From NCBI RefSeq assembly GCF_918797505.1, contig NC_092794.1, forward strand, positions 2,852,001 to 2,916,000: a DNA stretch of 64,000 nt, in the 5' to 3' direction. The DNA comes from Bemisia tabaci. Taxonomy: Eukaryota; Arthropoda; Insecta; Hemiptera; Aleyrodidae. A program made the position numbers and the translations under genes. This document shows, piece by piece, positions 51,893 through 62,991 of the stretch. How positions within the stretch are numbered: position 1 is the first letter of the stretch; every line of letters starts with the position of its first letter. The notes under the pieces are model-generated. The model worked only from the letters and a program-made list of their open reading frames with translations, had not been told where the DNA came from and ran no database searches.

Positions 51893-53615
51893 GGTTTCAG
51901 GGCATTCCGTCAACGATTTTTTGTCCGTGCACCTGTTTTGTCCAGTAGTTTACGTCCACGCATGAAATAAGCAACAGTGACTTGGTCCAAGTGTCATATT
52001 TTAGTCCGTATGTAAAATTATATTGACAATAATGGAATGAGAAAATTAAGAGAGAAGGAAGAGTTGTTGTGGTAACTCATTTTTTAAATGAAATGTTATT
52101 TCCTTCTTTTAATCAATCTTTTTAAATTGTCATGGGCGAATCTTTGGTTTTATTTCCATCCTTAAAATTTTCGATGAAAAATAAACCTTATAAATACTTT
52201 TTTTTTTAAATGAAAATATTACTTTATTTTAAAAACATTTACATTTTTAAAACGTGGCAAATATTTGTAAAACCTTTTCCAAGCGATGGCGTCGATATTA
52301 AAGTCAATGAGCAGTAGTTGTGTCGAAAGAAACTATGCACAAATGGATAAAAGAGGGAAAAACCGAGAAGCACGCAATCTTCGGTTTTAGCCCATCTGTA
52401 CATCGATCTTTCAGAGTCAAATACGTCCTATTTTGAGCGTTTGGTTGCGCTCATACCACGCTGCAGCACAGTAAAAGCACAAAATATAAAAGAAAAAATT
52501 AATGTGCTTTGAAAATTATTAAATACGACAAGGAAACGCCTTAATATTTACAAAACACACATTAAATTTTCCTTTCATATATATATTTTTTTTATCGATT
52601 TAAATAAAAGTAATCCATGCAGAGTGTGCAAACATATAAAAATCATGAGTTGAAAAACGCTGACTCCGCGAATTTAAATAATAGGCCCTAGCATAAAGCG
52701 GAGTGATGCGACGTGCTGCCAGCACGAAACGCGCACTCGCACTGGCGCCTACAAACCTAAGCAGATACTCCACGCATTGCGCAATGCTTGAGGTATCCCT
52801 TAGGTTTGTAGGCGCCAATGCGCGCTCCGTGCTGGCTGGCTGGCCGCGCCGCAGCGTGCCACGTGCCACGGCGCTTCACTATTTCACAATAGAAGTGTTG
52901 TACAGTACTATACAAAATTGAAGGCACTCCAACATACCAACAATAAGAATGACAGGCATCCTTTAAGAGTACGGAACTTTCCTTGCAAAATAAGTCGAGA
53001 TAAGAGAGAGAAAGGAACATTCTTGAGTATGCCGTCAAGAAGATTTTATTTTGAATCAAGAATAAAATAGGTGAACAAAAGCGGGTTTCTGCTTGACGTA
53101 AGTGACTTTCCTTTTTATAAAAGCATCTTTTCTTCTTTAAGAAAACATTATTTTCTTTATTAACTCATAAGGAAATCTTCTCGGTGGTAAATTTGAGGAT
53201 ATTTCTTCTTAAATTAGGTCACTTGTTCCTCTAATGAAGTTAAAAATCATACTAAACGTTATTAAATACAGATACTAGGGCAGTAAGTTTTTCGACTACC
53301 GCTTTCTTTTTGTTGTCGTCACTCGATTTAATTTGCGAGGGAACTTCGTGCTCTTGAAAGATGCCATCAATCATGATACGTTGGGGTGCCTTCGATCTCA
53401 TATGATAGGTACTGTGCAACACCTCCGTGGCGAAATAGTAGCTCGAAGCGCTGCGGCAAACCAGTGCCGAAGCGAAGTTATCATGCACAGGAAAAATATG
53501 AGATCCTTTACTGAGGCAAATCAAAAGGTTTTCCAGTTCAGGTATAAAAATATGGAATTTTCTTGAAAGATAATTAAGTACTGTTGCACCAAAGAGGTGT
53601 AGAGAGTTTTAGTCC
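51893..53615. mobile_element. GGTTTCAGGACATT-family element, 3' truncated
   Basis: The left end GGTTTCAGGGCATTCCG is present, and the sequence tracks the 48694-50681 element to AGAGGTGTAGAGAGTTT. It then leaves the family without the right terminal repeat. The inner hairpin is at about 52715-52830. Confidence 0.75.
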
Positions 53616-54184
53616 ATCATTCTCCCCCTTAGTCTGTAGGAACCACCCATTCCAACCGATAGGATCGCTCCATACGCCCTATGTCTTCTTTGTCTATCGC
53701 TTTGTCTATCAGTTTCAAGAATCAGCTCGCTGACCTTTTACCTTCCATAAAATCACATTTTAACCGACGAAGAAAGCTGGAGTGAGACGGCCTCAATCGA
53801 CTTGGATATCTTAATTTTCATCGACTGACGTTAAGAGGCGATCTAAATACACAAGCGAGTCTCGGGGCGGACACAAGTCAGTCTGATTATGTAAATTTGG
53901 ACGTCAGATACCCTGGAGAAATCAATTGCAACCACTCCTGTTCGACGACTGAAAGCGCGCTGCGGTGTTAGCGCAAGCTCCAAAATTGTCTTACAATCAC
54001 GATGTTCGAGGGTAAACCTCGGTGAGGCGAGCGAAAAATCTGCACGGCATTTAAATATCGAACGAGCGCCGCTCCGGCGAGGGCGCGCGAAGTGCTGGCA
54101 GTGGTGGTGGAGGAGGGGGAGGGGGGGGGGGGCGAAACTCCAGAAAGAGGGTTTCACCGGTAATGAAGCCCGAGACTAAATATA
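53616..54184. other. No gene seen; G-rich strand tract
   Basis: Unique sequence with a purine G-rich tract at about 54105-54135 (GGAGGAGGGGGAGGGGG...). Confidence 0.35.
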
Positions 54185-55036
54185 CTGCCGTGCTAAGGAA
54201 GAACGCCGTAAGAGACTTCATACCTTGCCGAATTTCCCTCGATAAAAACAGAATTCACCAGGAAAATTGTGCATACTTTTTTCTCAAAAATTTTCGTGCA
54301 ATCTCGTACGCAATTTAATCTAAAATACCTGAAAATTCCAAGGCAAAATATGCGTAAACGTCGACAAAAACACATGTTTTATCCAGGAAAATTTGGAAAC
54401 TCTCAAATGTTCATACGGCATGTTAGAGTTGCTAAATTTTCTCCGATAAAATGCTCATTTTTTAGGAAAGTTATGAATACATTCCCTTGAAATTTTCAGG
54501 ACTTTTTAGCATCTTAGTTTATACACCTTAAGTTAAATTTACGAGTATGATATTACATGCCATAACTCAGAATAATAGATATCATTATCTATTATACGTT
54601 CGCCTTAATTTATAACTCTAAACTTATCTTAATTCAAGTCAATAGATACCAATGACTCTGTTTCGGTAGTATAGTGACACTTCACTGGAAAAAAAAAACA
54701 CATTGGATCTAGAGTCCAGACTCTTAAAAACATCGACAAGAGAAAATACTCACGATTCAATCAGAATCTAGCTTGAATCAAGAACCAAGCCTCTTAATTT
54801 AAGCGGATTTCGTTTTGATTCAAGAGTATTTTTTCTTGTCAATCTTTTCAAGAGTCTGGACTCTAGATCCTCAATAAATTTAAAAAAAAAAAACAAGTTT
54901 TTAGCAGAATGGTGAGAAAAATTATCTGAAAAATTGGAAAAAAAATATTCATTAGTTTACCAGGAAATTTGTGTTTTATCAGAGGAAATTTGGCAACGCC
55001 TGAAGGTTCATCCGGCGTTCTTCCTGAGCACGGCAG
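54185..55036. mobile_element. CTGCCGTGC-family remnants with nested CACTGG hairpin MITE
   Basis: CTGCCGTGCTAAGGAAGAACG begins at 54185. An arm ending CATACGGCATG lies near 54410-54425, and a final right arm, TTCTTCCTGAGCACGGCAG, ends at 55036. Between them sits a CACTGGAAAAAA hairpin (54683-54875) whose right end is decayed. More than one family copy is probably merged here. Confidence 0.55.
54683..54875. mobile_element. CACTGGAAAAAA hairpin MITE, right end lost
   Basis: CACTGGAAAAAAAAAACACATTGG at the left and the inner pair AGAGTCCAGACTCTT / AAGAGTCTGGACTCT are present. The final TTTTCCAGTG is missing and replaced by an A-run. Confidence 0.75.
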
Positions 55037-55706
55037 TGTAGTCGGTCGACCAGGAGAGGCTGGGCTCCGGATTTTTGGAAACTTTTCCGCCGCCTCCTCT
55101 GCTCGGGAGTTGTTTTTTTTCGGAGATGGGGGGGGGGGGGAGAGGAGGGGGCCTCTCGTTAATTTATTGGCGGGCGAACGGAAACGCTTTAAATTTTCAT
55201 CTCCATTGCTGTTTGCATACTTCGCGCGGCGAAGGCGAAGCGCGCCGTTTCCACCTAGTTTACTCATCATCGTTCCCCCGCCCGGACACGATTTTTATGC
55301 AAACTCCGCACTCTCCCCCTCATCAACCTCTCCTTTTCAACCCCCTCCCCCACCGTTGCTGTTTTTTTATCGTTCCCCTCCGCAATTTTCTCGCGAACTT
55401 GCCAGAAATAGCTATTCATCGTCACTCGCGGAGAGAACACCGAGTGGAGGTGCATCGTTTCGTATGGACATTGATTCTGCATCGATTCAATGTAAATTCT
55501 CACCGTAAGTGCACGTACCTGGATGGGAAGTGTGCTCGGAGCATGGACTCTCCTTGTTTGTTTGTCTATGCGAACCGCCCGCATCCTGAATCGGTTTGGA
55601 AAAGCTTTATACCCTCCTCCTTCCTCCTCCTTCCTCCCCCTCCCTCCTCATCGTGGCCCGCTTCGGAGGTTGTGGAATCCTCCCTCCCCACCCCCGCCCC
55701 GTCACT
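55037..55706. other. GC-rich unique stretch, no gene recognised
   Basis: Long overlapping open frames on both strands (for example 54969-55508 and 55075-55767) reflect low stop-codon density in GC- and C-rich sequence. The peptides are Pro/Ser low-complexity with no domain. A G-run (GGGGGGGGGGGG) is at about 55128-55140. Confidence 0.4.
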
Positions 55707-55958
55707 CTGCCGTGCTAAGGAAGAACGCCGTATGAACATTCCAGAGTTGCCAAATCTCCTTCGATAAAATACTAATTTCTGTGGGAATTTATAAATATTT
55801 TTTCTTGGAATTTTCAGGAACATTAGGTGAAATTGCGAAGATAATTAGCAAAAAAAATTGATAAAAAATATTCGTAAGTTTACGAGGAAATTCGAGTTTT
55901 ATCGAGTGAAATTTGGCAACGCCTGAGGGTTCATGCGGCGTTCTTCCTTGCACGGCAG
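55707..55958. mobile_element. CTGCCGTGC-family element, 252 bp
   Basis: Intact termini with a CACT duplication (55703-55706, 55959-55962). Confidence 0.9.
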
Positions 55959-56399
55959 CACTCCTCCCGCATAATCTCCGCCCCCGTGGCTAAATTTTTA
56001 AACGACGAGGTTTATGTTGTTCAACTTGCTCTCAGCGTAGAAAATTTTCCCTGAAAATGGCGTTCGTTATACTTATGCGGTTCGACCCGGTGCAGTGAGT
56101 ACTTCGGATGCACGGACGAGAATGGCGGACGTAATTTCTCTCGCGAAAGTTCGGCTAAACGGAGACTGAAGTTTAGAAACGAAGTAGTTTGTGTGTTCAT
56201 TACGTCATTTTCTTGTTGTTTCTGACCCAAGTCGGTAGTATAACTTGCGAGGGTTCCGCACATAGCCTCACGGTGCAGTGCAGACTGGCACTATCGTGTT
56301 ACCGGTGAGGACAGTAAGTGCAAAAATGAAGTTTTAAGGAAATGGAGTTATGGATTTTTTTTAAAAAAATTAAAAGATAAGTCAAAGTGGAATTTTTAA

Positions 56400-56442
<43 letters not shown>

Positions 56443-56822
56443 GTAACACTATTTAAAAACTAGGATTAGATAGCCCACTATTAGAATGAGTTTCATTTTG
56501 TCTCCACTTTAACTCTTAATTGCCTCTTTCTCCTTTCTTCTTTTTCTTCTCTTTTTTCTTACTCTCTGCTTCATCTTTCCTTCATCTTCTCCCTCTTTCT
56601 CCTTCATCTTCTCATTCTCTTTTTCCCTCTCTTTCTCTTTCTTTAAGTCCTTGCTCTTCATCTGCACCCCAGATAAATCGGTTACTCAAGGAAAATGGGT
56701 GCCCACGTTATCTCGCCCTCGTGGCGTCAAAACTTGGTTATACACTCTCGAGCGTAACGCACACGTTTCGGCGGCCCTCAGCCAGATAAAAACACGTAAC
56801 CTCAACTTCAAAGTTGATAATA

Positions 56823-56948
56823 GGACATATTTCTGCCAAACGGAACTATGTGCACTATGACTTGAGCCCTATTGATTATATATTCTTAAGGGTCTCAGGG
56901 CTCATGTCTTGATGCACATAATTCCGTTTGACAAAAATAAGAACGTCC
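56823..56948. mobile_element. GGACGTATTT-family MITE, 126 bp
   Basis: GGACATATTTCTGCCAAACGG is mirrored by CCGTTTGACAAAAATAAGAACGTCC. No clean 4-bp duplication is visible. Confidence 0.75.
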
Positions 56949-57284
56949 TATCAACGGAAGCAATTTAAATTTTTATGAGAATATAACTGTGTGAATTTTG
57001 CCCAAATTTTACTGATTTTCGGGGGTAGTCAAAATTAAAATTTCGAAATTTTCAGTCAGAAACCGTCAATTTCTAGTTGTAAAACTAAAAAATAATCTAT
57101 TGAGTGGAAATTTTGCTACGTAAAAATATCGTTACATCTTCCAGTGACCGAAGCGACAATTTGATGGGGAATAAAACAAAATAACGGTTGACGCGGGTGA
57201 AGATATTGATGTAGAGCATGCGGAACTAATATTAAAAATGATCCGATTGGCGAGGCTGAGTGGATAAGCTCTGTCGCGTCGATG

Positions 57285-57346
57285 ATGGGGACGGGGGGGG
57301 GGGGTTGGGGGATGGGTTGGGGGATGGGGAGTGGGGTTGGGGGCCC
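57285..57346 (+). other. G-rich tract, possible G-quadruplex
   Basis: At least six runs of four or more G lie within about 60 bases (GGGGACGGGGGGGGGGGTTGGGGG, then GGGG repeats separated by ATG, TT and AGT). Confidence 0.6.
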
Positions 57347-57732
57347 GAGAAAGGAATTATGGGGCGAAATTTATCTGGGAGCCTGCGCCTGCAACCACGT
57401 CGTGCCTTTTATGAGCCGGGCGCTTTATTACTTTCGCGACTCGCCCAAGCGAGGCATTCCAGAGTCGCGTTACAAAAACATCCGACTACGTCAAGTGACA
57501 TGACACGACGCGACACGACGCAGGGACGACCTGCCTTAGACGTGGAAAGCGCTCCTGTACAACCATATTCATGCTCTCTCCCAGTATGGTTGTCGACCAA
57601 ACATTCTCCCCCCCCCCCCCCCCTCGCAGTGCCGCCGTCTTACTCAAGAGAGCAGCAAGACTCGATTTTTCGAAAGCGAGTCTTCTTCGGAATTCGTTTA
57701 GCCCTCTACGGCGCACGAGGGATCAAATAAAT

Positions 57733-57941
57733 AGGAGAGGTCGGACAAAATCTGGAAACTTAAAAAGCTTATAACTCGTTTATACAAAATTTTGAGTTTC
57801 TGAAAGTGGTTCCATTGATTTCTTCGTGAAATTTTCTTCTAGAAGCACCCCTTAATATTTAAACTGTGACGAATTAAACATCTTGCGGTTTTAGTCAAAT
57901 ATTGCAGGTCCGACTTCTCTGATTGACTCGATCCACTGTGC
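57733..57941. mobile_element. GAGGTCGGACAAAA-type element, diverged
   Basis: AGGAGAGGTCGGACAAAATCTGG at the left and GTCCGACTTCTCTGATTGACTCGATCCACTGTGC at the right. The left terminus is degraded. Confidence 0.65.
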
Positions 57942-58725
57942 AGTGTGAATTAATTTTTGGCTCCAGATTCGGATGGACATAAATCTATGCTGTAGTATTC
58001 GTAAGAACTGAGTCACAAATTTTTCTCTTAAAATTAGACATTTTGGTAATTATTTTCTCGAAAAGAAACATTAATAAAAATTTGCGAAATAACGCCAGTA
58101 ATTGTTCATTTTTAAAAACACAATATAGTTTATGGACCGAGTTTATCAGAGAGGGACCAATCCACATTTTTGAAAAAATTGAGTTAAGAATGTTTTTGAG
58201 TTTCACTAGTCGTTTGTTTGCTCCTATCAAAATCTGAAAGTTGAAAAAAAGAAATTAGATTGCGAAAGGGGGGGTTAAAGTTTATTTTCTACAATGAGCC
58301 TTATGCAGGAATAAAACTTCAAATCTATTTAGTTGTCAGTTTCAAAATAATGTGGGTTGGTTCATTTTTGAGGAACTCTGTCCATATTTCCTTCGGGAAA
58401 CACACTAAAAACGAAGAAACTCGTTGATACAAATATGTAACACAATTCCATGCAGGTTTATACTGTTCTTCATGAACTGCACCAATAAGTAACCGGTATA
58501 TTGTGTTAATATGGGAAGTGGAACATTAAGTTACCGAAACGTGCGATTAATATTCCTGGATAAGTGTTCCTTCGGGTTACATTGACTTAATCTTTGGGTT
58601 GAAAATTCGCAACCTAGTATGACCTAGATCGCGGAGCAGCGTGGCTCATGATACCACTATTCGCACTCGTAGACGGTCATTTTTCCCATCAAATATGTTA
58701 AATGAAGGAAAATCGGACTGGGATA
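57942..58725. other. No gene seen
   Basis: Unique AT-rich sequence with no recognisable repeat or exon. Confidence 0.35.
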
Positions 58726-58977
58726 CTGCCGTGCTAAGGAAAAACGCCGTATCAGCCTTCAGACGTTGCCAAATTTCCTCCGATAAAAACCGAAATTACC
58801 AGGGAAGTTGTGAATATTATTTTCTAAAATTTTCAGACAATTTTGTACACAAATTAATCTGAAATATCTGAAAATTTCAAGAAAAATATGCGTGAATTCT
58901 GTCAGAAGTACAGGTTTCATCAAGGGAAATTTGGCAACTCCCGAATGTTCACAGGGCGTTTTTCCTTAGCACGGCAG
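58726..58977. mobile_element. CTGCCGTGC-family element, 252 bp
   Basis: CTGCCGTGCTAAGGAAAAACG is mirrored by GTTTTTCCTTAGCACGGCAG. The flanking 4-mers GATA and ATTA differ. Confidence 0.85.
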
Positions 58978-59242
58978 ATTAGCCAATAGTAACTTGAACG
59001 TATCCCCGACGCCTGCACGTACGTAACCTGTAGCAACACAGTTACACTGCGCTACTCAGGCCGTTAATGAGGATGCCACGCGACGGACGAGCGAAGTACA
59101 AAACGCCTTCAATGTAGGTTGATACCACCTGGAGTTACCGCGAAGGTCGAATAGTTGCATCCCGCATTTCGCATGCGGTCGGGGCTGTGCTGGGCCGCTC
59201 ATTAAGGTGACGGTCTGAGTAGGCACTAGGAAACCGCTCTCT

Positions 59243-59630
59243 CTGCTAAGTAAGAACGCAGTATGAACCTTCAGACGTTACCGAATCCACTTATTTGGCA
59301 AACTGCGTATTTTCTGGGAAACTTGGGAATACTTTTCTACTAGTTTATAACGTATTTTTATTCGCAATTTTATCTAAAACGTCTGAAAATTTATTGAAAA
59401 AATATTTCTAACTCTAGTAGTAGGTACACAATTTATCGTGGGAAACTTGGAAACATTCGATTGTTCATGAGCCTGTGTCACACTATCAAACTAGCCATCA
59501 AAATATCATGATCAGTTGTTGTGGTTGGCTTCTTCGATGACTTGGACCAATCGCACTTGACTTTGACATTTTGATGGAGTATTTTGATAGTATGACACAG
59601 GCTATTCGGCTTTTTTACTTAGCACGACAG
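59243..59630. mobile_element. Diverged CTGCCGTGC-family element with nested MITE
   Basis: CTGCTAAGTAAGAACGCAGTATGAAC at the left and TTTTTTACTTAGCACGACAG at the right. A 133-bp element (59472-59604) is inserted in the right arm. Confidence 0.6.
59472..59604. mobile_element. GCCTGTGTCACACTATC MITE, 133 bp
   Basis: GCCTGTGTCACACTATCAAAC is mirrored by TTTTGATAGTATGACACAGGC. Inner inverted pairs extend toward the centre. Confidence 0.7.
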
Positions 59631-62448
59631 TATACTCAAATATTTTATGTTCACGAAAAACATGACACAAAACACCCCGCCTCTGAGCAGCAGGTTTAAC
59701 TCCTTGACAAATCAGAGGAGCACATATATGTATATTTCCTCAAATACAAATCACATTTTCGTGGTCAAATAAGATTCACCTCTGCATCACATTCGAGAGG
59801 TTCGTGCATTCTTTCCTCATCATTTCGACGCTTTCGGGATTTAAAAGAAGATCGTTAAAAGCCACCAACGCAACATTTTCAATCTTTGGCTCTCTTCGAT
59901 CGGTAGCCTCATAAACAGCCACTGATCCCCCAGTTCCGCGCCGACGATGTTCTCCTGAAAATTCGCGCCAGTGCGCCCAAGTTATGAGCTAGTGACGACA
60001 TTCTTCGCGATGTGCATACCGTGGTTTTTTTTACGTTTTGAACTTGTCAATATTAATGACGCAGACATTAATGGTTGCTTCAGGGTAAATGGGTCACTGC
60101 TGATGTAACAGAGATGGAAAGAACTGAGTGGCATACACTATTGAGGAGATGCCGTGTTTTTCGGAGGACAGTAAATCCGATGATGTGGGCCGTGAAAAGT
60201 CAGCTAATGGATTTATCTGACATTTTGTTTTTCATACTCATTGTTAAAATCCTATCATAAAAATACAGTTTTATGATGCGCTCTGAAAAAAATTTCCATC
60301 AATTCTGACTCAACTGTCAAACTTCTAAGTTAAATAATTTTTTTTTTAAAATTTTAAATTACAAATGGACAAATTTACATACACATTTCTAGACTGCTTT
60401 CGTTTTTACAAATGTGTTTTTAACGTGAAATAATCAAATATAACTAATGGTTCCACTAAGATTGTAAGACGCTGAACATTTTACTTATTTTGCTAGCTTT
60501 AAATTGCTATTGTGAAGGGTAATTAAACGTTTTACTTTACAAGTCAAATCGAGGACATTTTTGAAGATTTTGAAGTAGAAATTTGAAGCAAGGTTAGAAA
60601 GACAGAAAATTTATTGTAACTATGGAAGCAAATTAAAAAAAAAAAAAGCTCGCTCACATAAATCTACAAATCGAATATTCCGATCAATATGAAACACTGC
60701 CGGTAATTTAAATTTGTATGATCAATTTTCTTTTCCCTTCAGTGAATGCTACTGTAACTGAATGCTAAGGGCTGATTACTGGAATCGATAGACAAAGCGA
60801 TTTATAAGAAGACAAAAGGGAAAAGTAGATGTACTGTTGATTAGAACGGGTGGTTGCCATAGACGAAGTGAAAACTGATGGATCAGGCTCAGACTGCCCA
60901 TAAGGCCAATATGCCTATGGTAGATACGCCCCCTTGGCGCGCAGAAAACGCGCCCCTCTGACAGATAGCAAAATAAGGAGAGAAAAAAAATTACGACCGA
61001 GAATATAAGCGAAAAATGTTTTAAATAAACGGGAGAAGAGAGAGTAGGAGTAAAGAAAGGTGCTCGTACGCATGATAGTGGCGAACAAAGGTCCAACAAC
61101 TACTTTCTGAAGCGGAAACACTTTTTTCTAAAATGTTCATCTTTTTGATGACACGCAGGAGCTTTTTCCTCCTCCATCCGCTATGTGTAACTTCTTTGGA
61201 AGCGATGGTAGATTCGATTTTTAGACGTATGCACCCTTTATAGAGCTCTTGAGAAACCTTTAAACATATTTCTTCCTTTTCAAAATGACTATTGATTTGG
61301 ACATACCATAGCATATCTCGGGCAAACTAAGTCTTAGCTTATCTCAAATTTCAAAAATATGAGACATCTAAACGCGATAAAACACTATTCACGCAAGATG
61401 GATGTCCACATTGCATATGAAAAATGTAAGACGCGATGGCGCGAGTCGTGAACTCGCAATGCTCTACTCTATGCTACTAGTTTGAAGCACCATCACGAAT
61501 AAGACAAAAGCAAACAAACACAATATGGAAATAAAGCGAGGGCAAGGATGCGCGTTAACGACGGCGCAGAGATACAACTATTCGTACTTGATGGATGTCC
61601 GTGCTGCATCTGAAAAATTGAAGGCGCCTGAAGGTTCATACGGCGTTTTTCCTTAGCCCGGCAGCATTGATGGAAGCGGTACGTTCAAATGTATGAAAAG
61701 GGTAAGAAATAAGACTAACTAACGGCAACCCACGGGAGATCCTATCAGAGAGTCCATCTTCCTCCCCCCCCCCCCCCCGTACTTCATAACAACGACCCGT
61801 TTCAACCAATAGGATCGCTATATTTTCTCTTTGTCCTCTTCGTCCATAGCTCTATCTATCAACCTGCTGACCTCCGCCAAAAGCAAAAAAAAAACCTTCT
61901 GCACGTTTGAAAAGGATTAAATTTCCGAAACGAGCTTCCTAGTGTTCGTCTCCCTTTTTTCTTTCTCATTTTGTTGGCAAAAAGTTGCCCAGAAACAAGG
62001 AAGCTCACACATGGAGAGAGAGTGAGAGTCGGAACAAAAGTGTGCTAAGTAAGGATGTCCCGGGAGGCAGTTAAAGTAATGGCGAGCTGTGGGAGGGTGG
62101 GGGTGCGGGGGACGGGAGACTGACGAGAGGGCGAGTTTTAATGAACAGTTCAAACGTGACTTTTTAATTGCTGCAAAGATGCAATCGCGCCTGCCCGCCC
62201 ACTCAATCCGCGCTCTCGCGTCGGACGTTGCACCACGCGAAAAACATGCAAACCGTCGTCTTTTTCCCTGAAATTTGAAGAGGGCAGCTGCCAAATTGCG
62301 CAGAGTTCACCTGCCGAGGCAATCGATTCCACTGCCGCCAGATTTCCAGATTCCATGTCCTACTTTTTTGTCAAAAGTTCCGGGGTTCAAAAACAATACA
62401 CATATTCGTTTCGGGTCCTTCGCATGGTCAAAATGGCGTCCAATATAT
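59631..62448. other. No gene seen; scattered repeat fragments
   Basis: The CAACTATTCG repeat (61563-61625) runs directly into a solo CTGCCGTGC-family arm (about 61625-61664). A C15 run lies near 61765-61779. Open frames at 60776-61099 and 61917-62294 have no domain. Confidence 0.35.
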
Positions 62449-62490
62449 GGACGTATTTGTACTAAAAGGAACTATATGAGGCCTTATCTG

Positions 62491-62694
62491 TAACAATGGC
62501 GGATGTAAAAATTAACTTTTCGAAACACGCTTAAAAAACTGTTTTGGTCACACAAAAATTTAATATGTTTGCCTCTGGCGTAATGTACAGATCTCGATGA
62601 TCACATCACAAGTATTTTTTCAAAATTTTCTCGATGCCAAAACAGTTTTTTGAACGTGTTTCAAAAAGGTAATTTTTCACATCTGCTGTTGTGA
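62491..62694. mobile_element. Nested MITE with AACAATGGCGGATG ends
   Basis: TAACAATGGCGGATGTAAAAATTAAC is mirrored by AATTTTTCACATCTGCTGTTGTGA. The inner pair AACACGCTTAAAAAACTGTTTTGG / CCAAAACAGTTTTTTGAACGTGTT makes the hairpin. Boundaries are approximate. Confidence 0.55.
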
Positions 62695-62716
62695 CATATA
62701 AGTCCTCATATGCATA

Positions 62717-62943
62717 CACTGGAAAAAAAACGCATTGGATCTAGAGTTCAGACTCTTGAAGACATTGACAAGAAAAGGACTCTTGATTCAATCAGATTTA
62801 AGCTTAAATCATAAGGAAATCCGCTCAAATTAAGAGGCTTGGTTCTTGATTTAAGCTTAAATCTGATTGAATCAAGAGTATTTTTTCTTGTCGATGTTTT
62901 TAAGAGTCTGGACTCTAGATCCAATGTGTTTTTTTTTCCAGTG
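62717..62943. mobile_element. CACTGGAAAAAA hairpin MITE, 227 bp
   Basis: CACTGGAAAAAAAACGCATTGG is mirrored by CCAATGTGTTTTTTTTTCCAGTG, with TA on both sides. Confidence 0.8.
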
Positions 62944-62991
62944 TAGGTTTTGCGTGGAACATAGTTCCTTTTAGCATAAATGTGTCCATAT

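Larger units (their letters stand above)
55959..57732. other. No gene seen; homopolymer and G-rich tracts
   Basis: It contains a ~35-A tract (about 56407-56440), a pyrimidine tract (TCTTCTTTTTC-like, 56520-56650), a MITE (56823-56948), a G-rich tract (57285-57346) and a C15 run (57608-57622). Frames across the GC-rich part have no recognisable domain. Confidence 0.4.
62449..62987. mobile_element. GGACGTATTT-family element carrying two nested MITEs
   Basis: GGACGTATTTGTACTAAAAGGAAC is mirrored by GTTCCTTTTAGCATAAATGTGTCC, with an ATAT duplication (62445-62448, 62988-62991). Inside are a TAACAATGGCGGATG-type element (62491-62694) and a CACTGG hairpin (62717-62943). Confidence 0.8.

Noticed and set aside
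54969..55767. Overlapping long frames of 179 and 230 codons on the + strand
   Set aside because: They lie in C/G-rich DNA with few stop codons and start inside a transposon arm. The peptides are Pro/Ser low-complexity without a domain.
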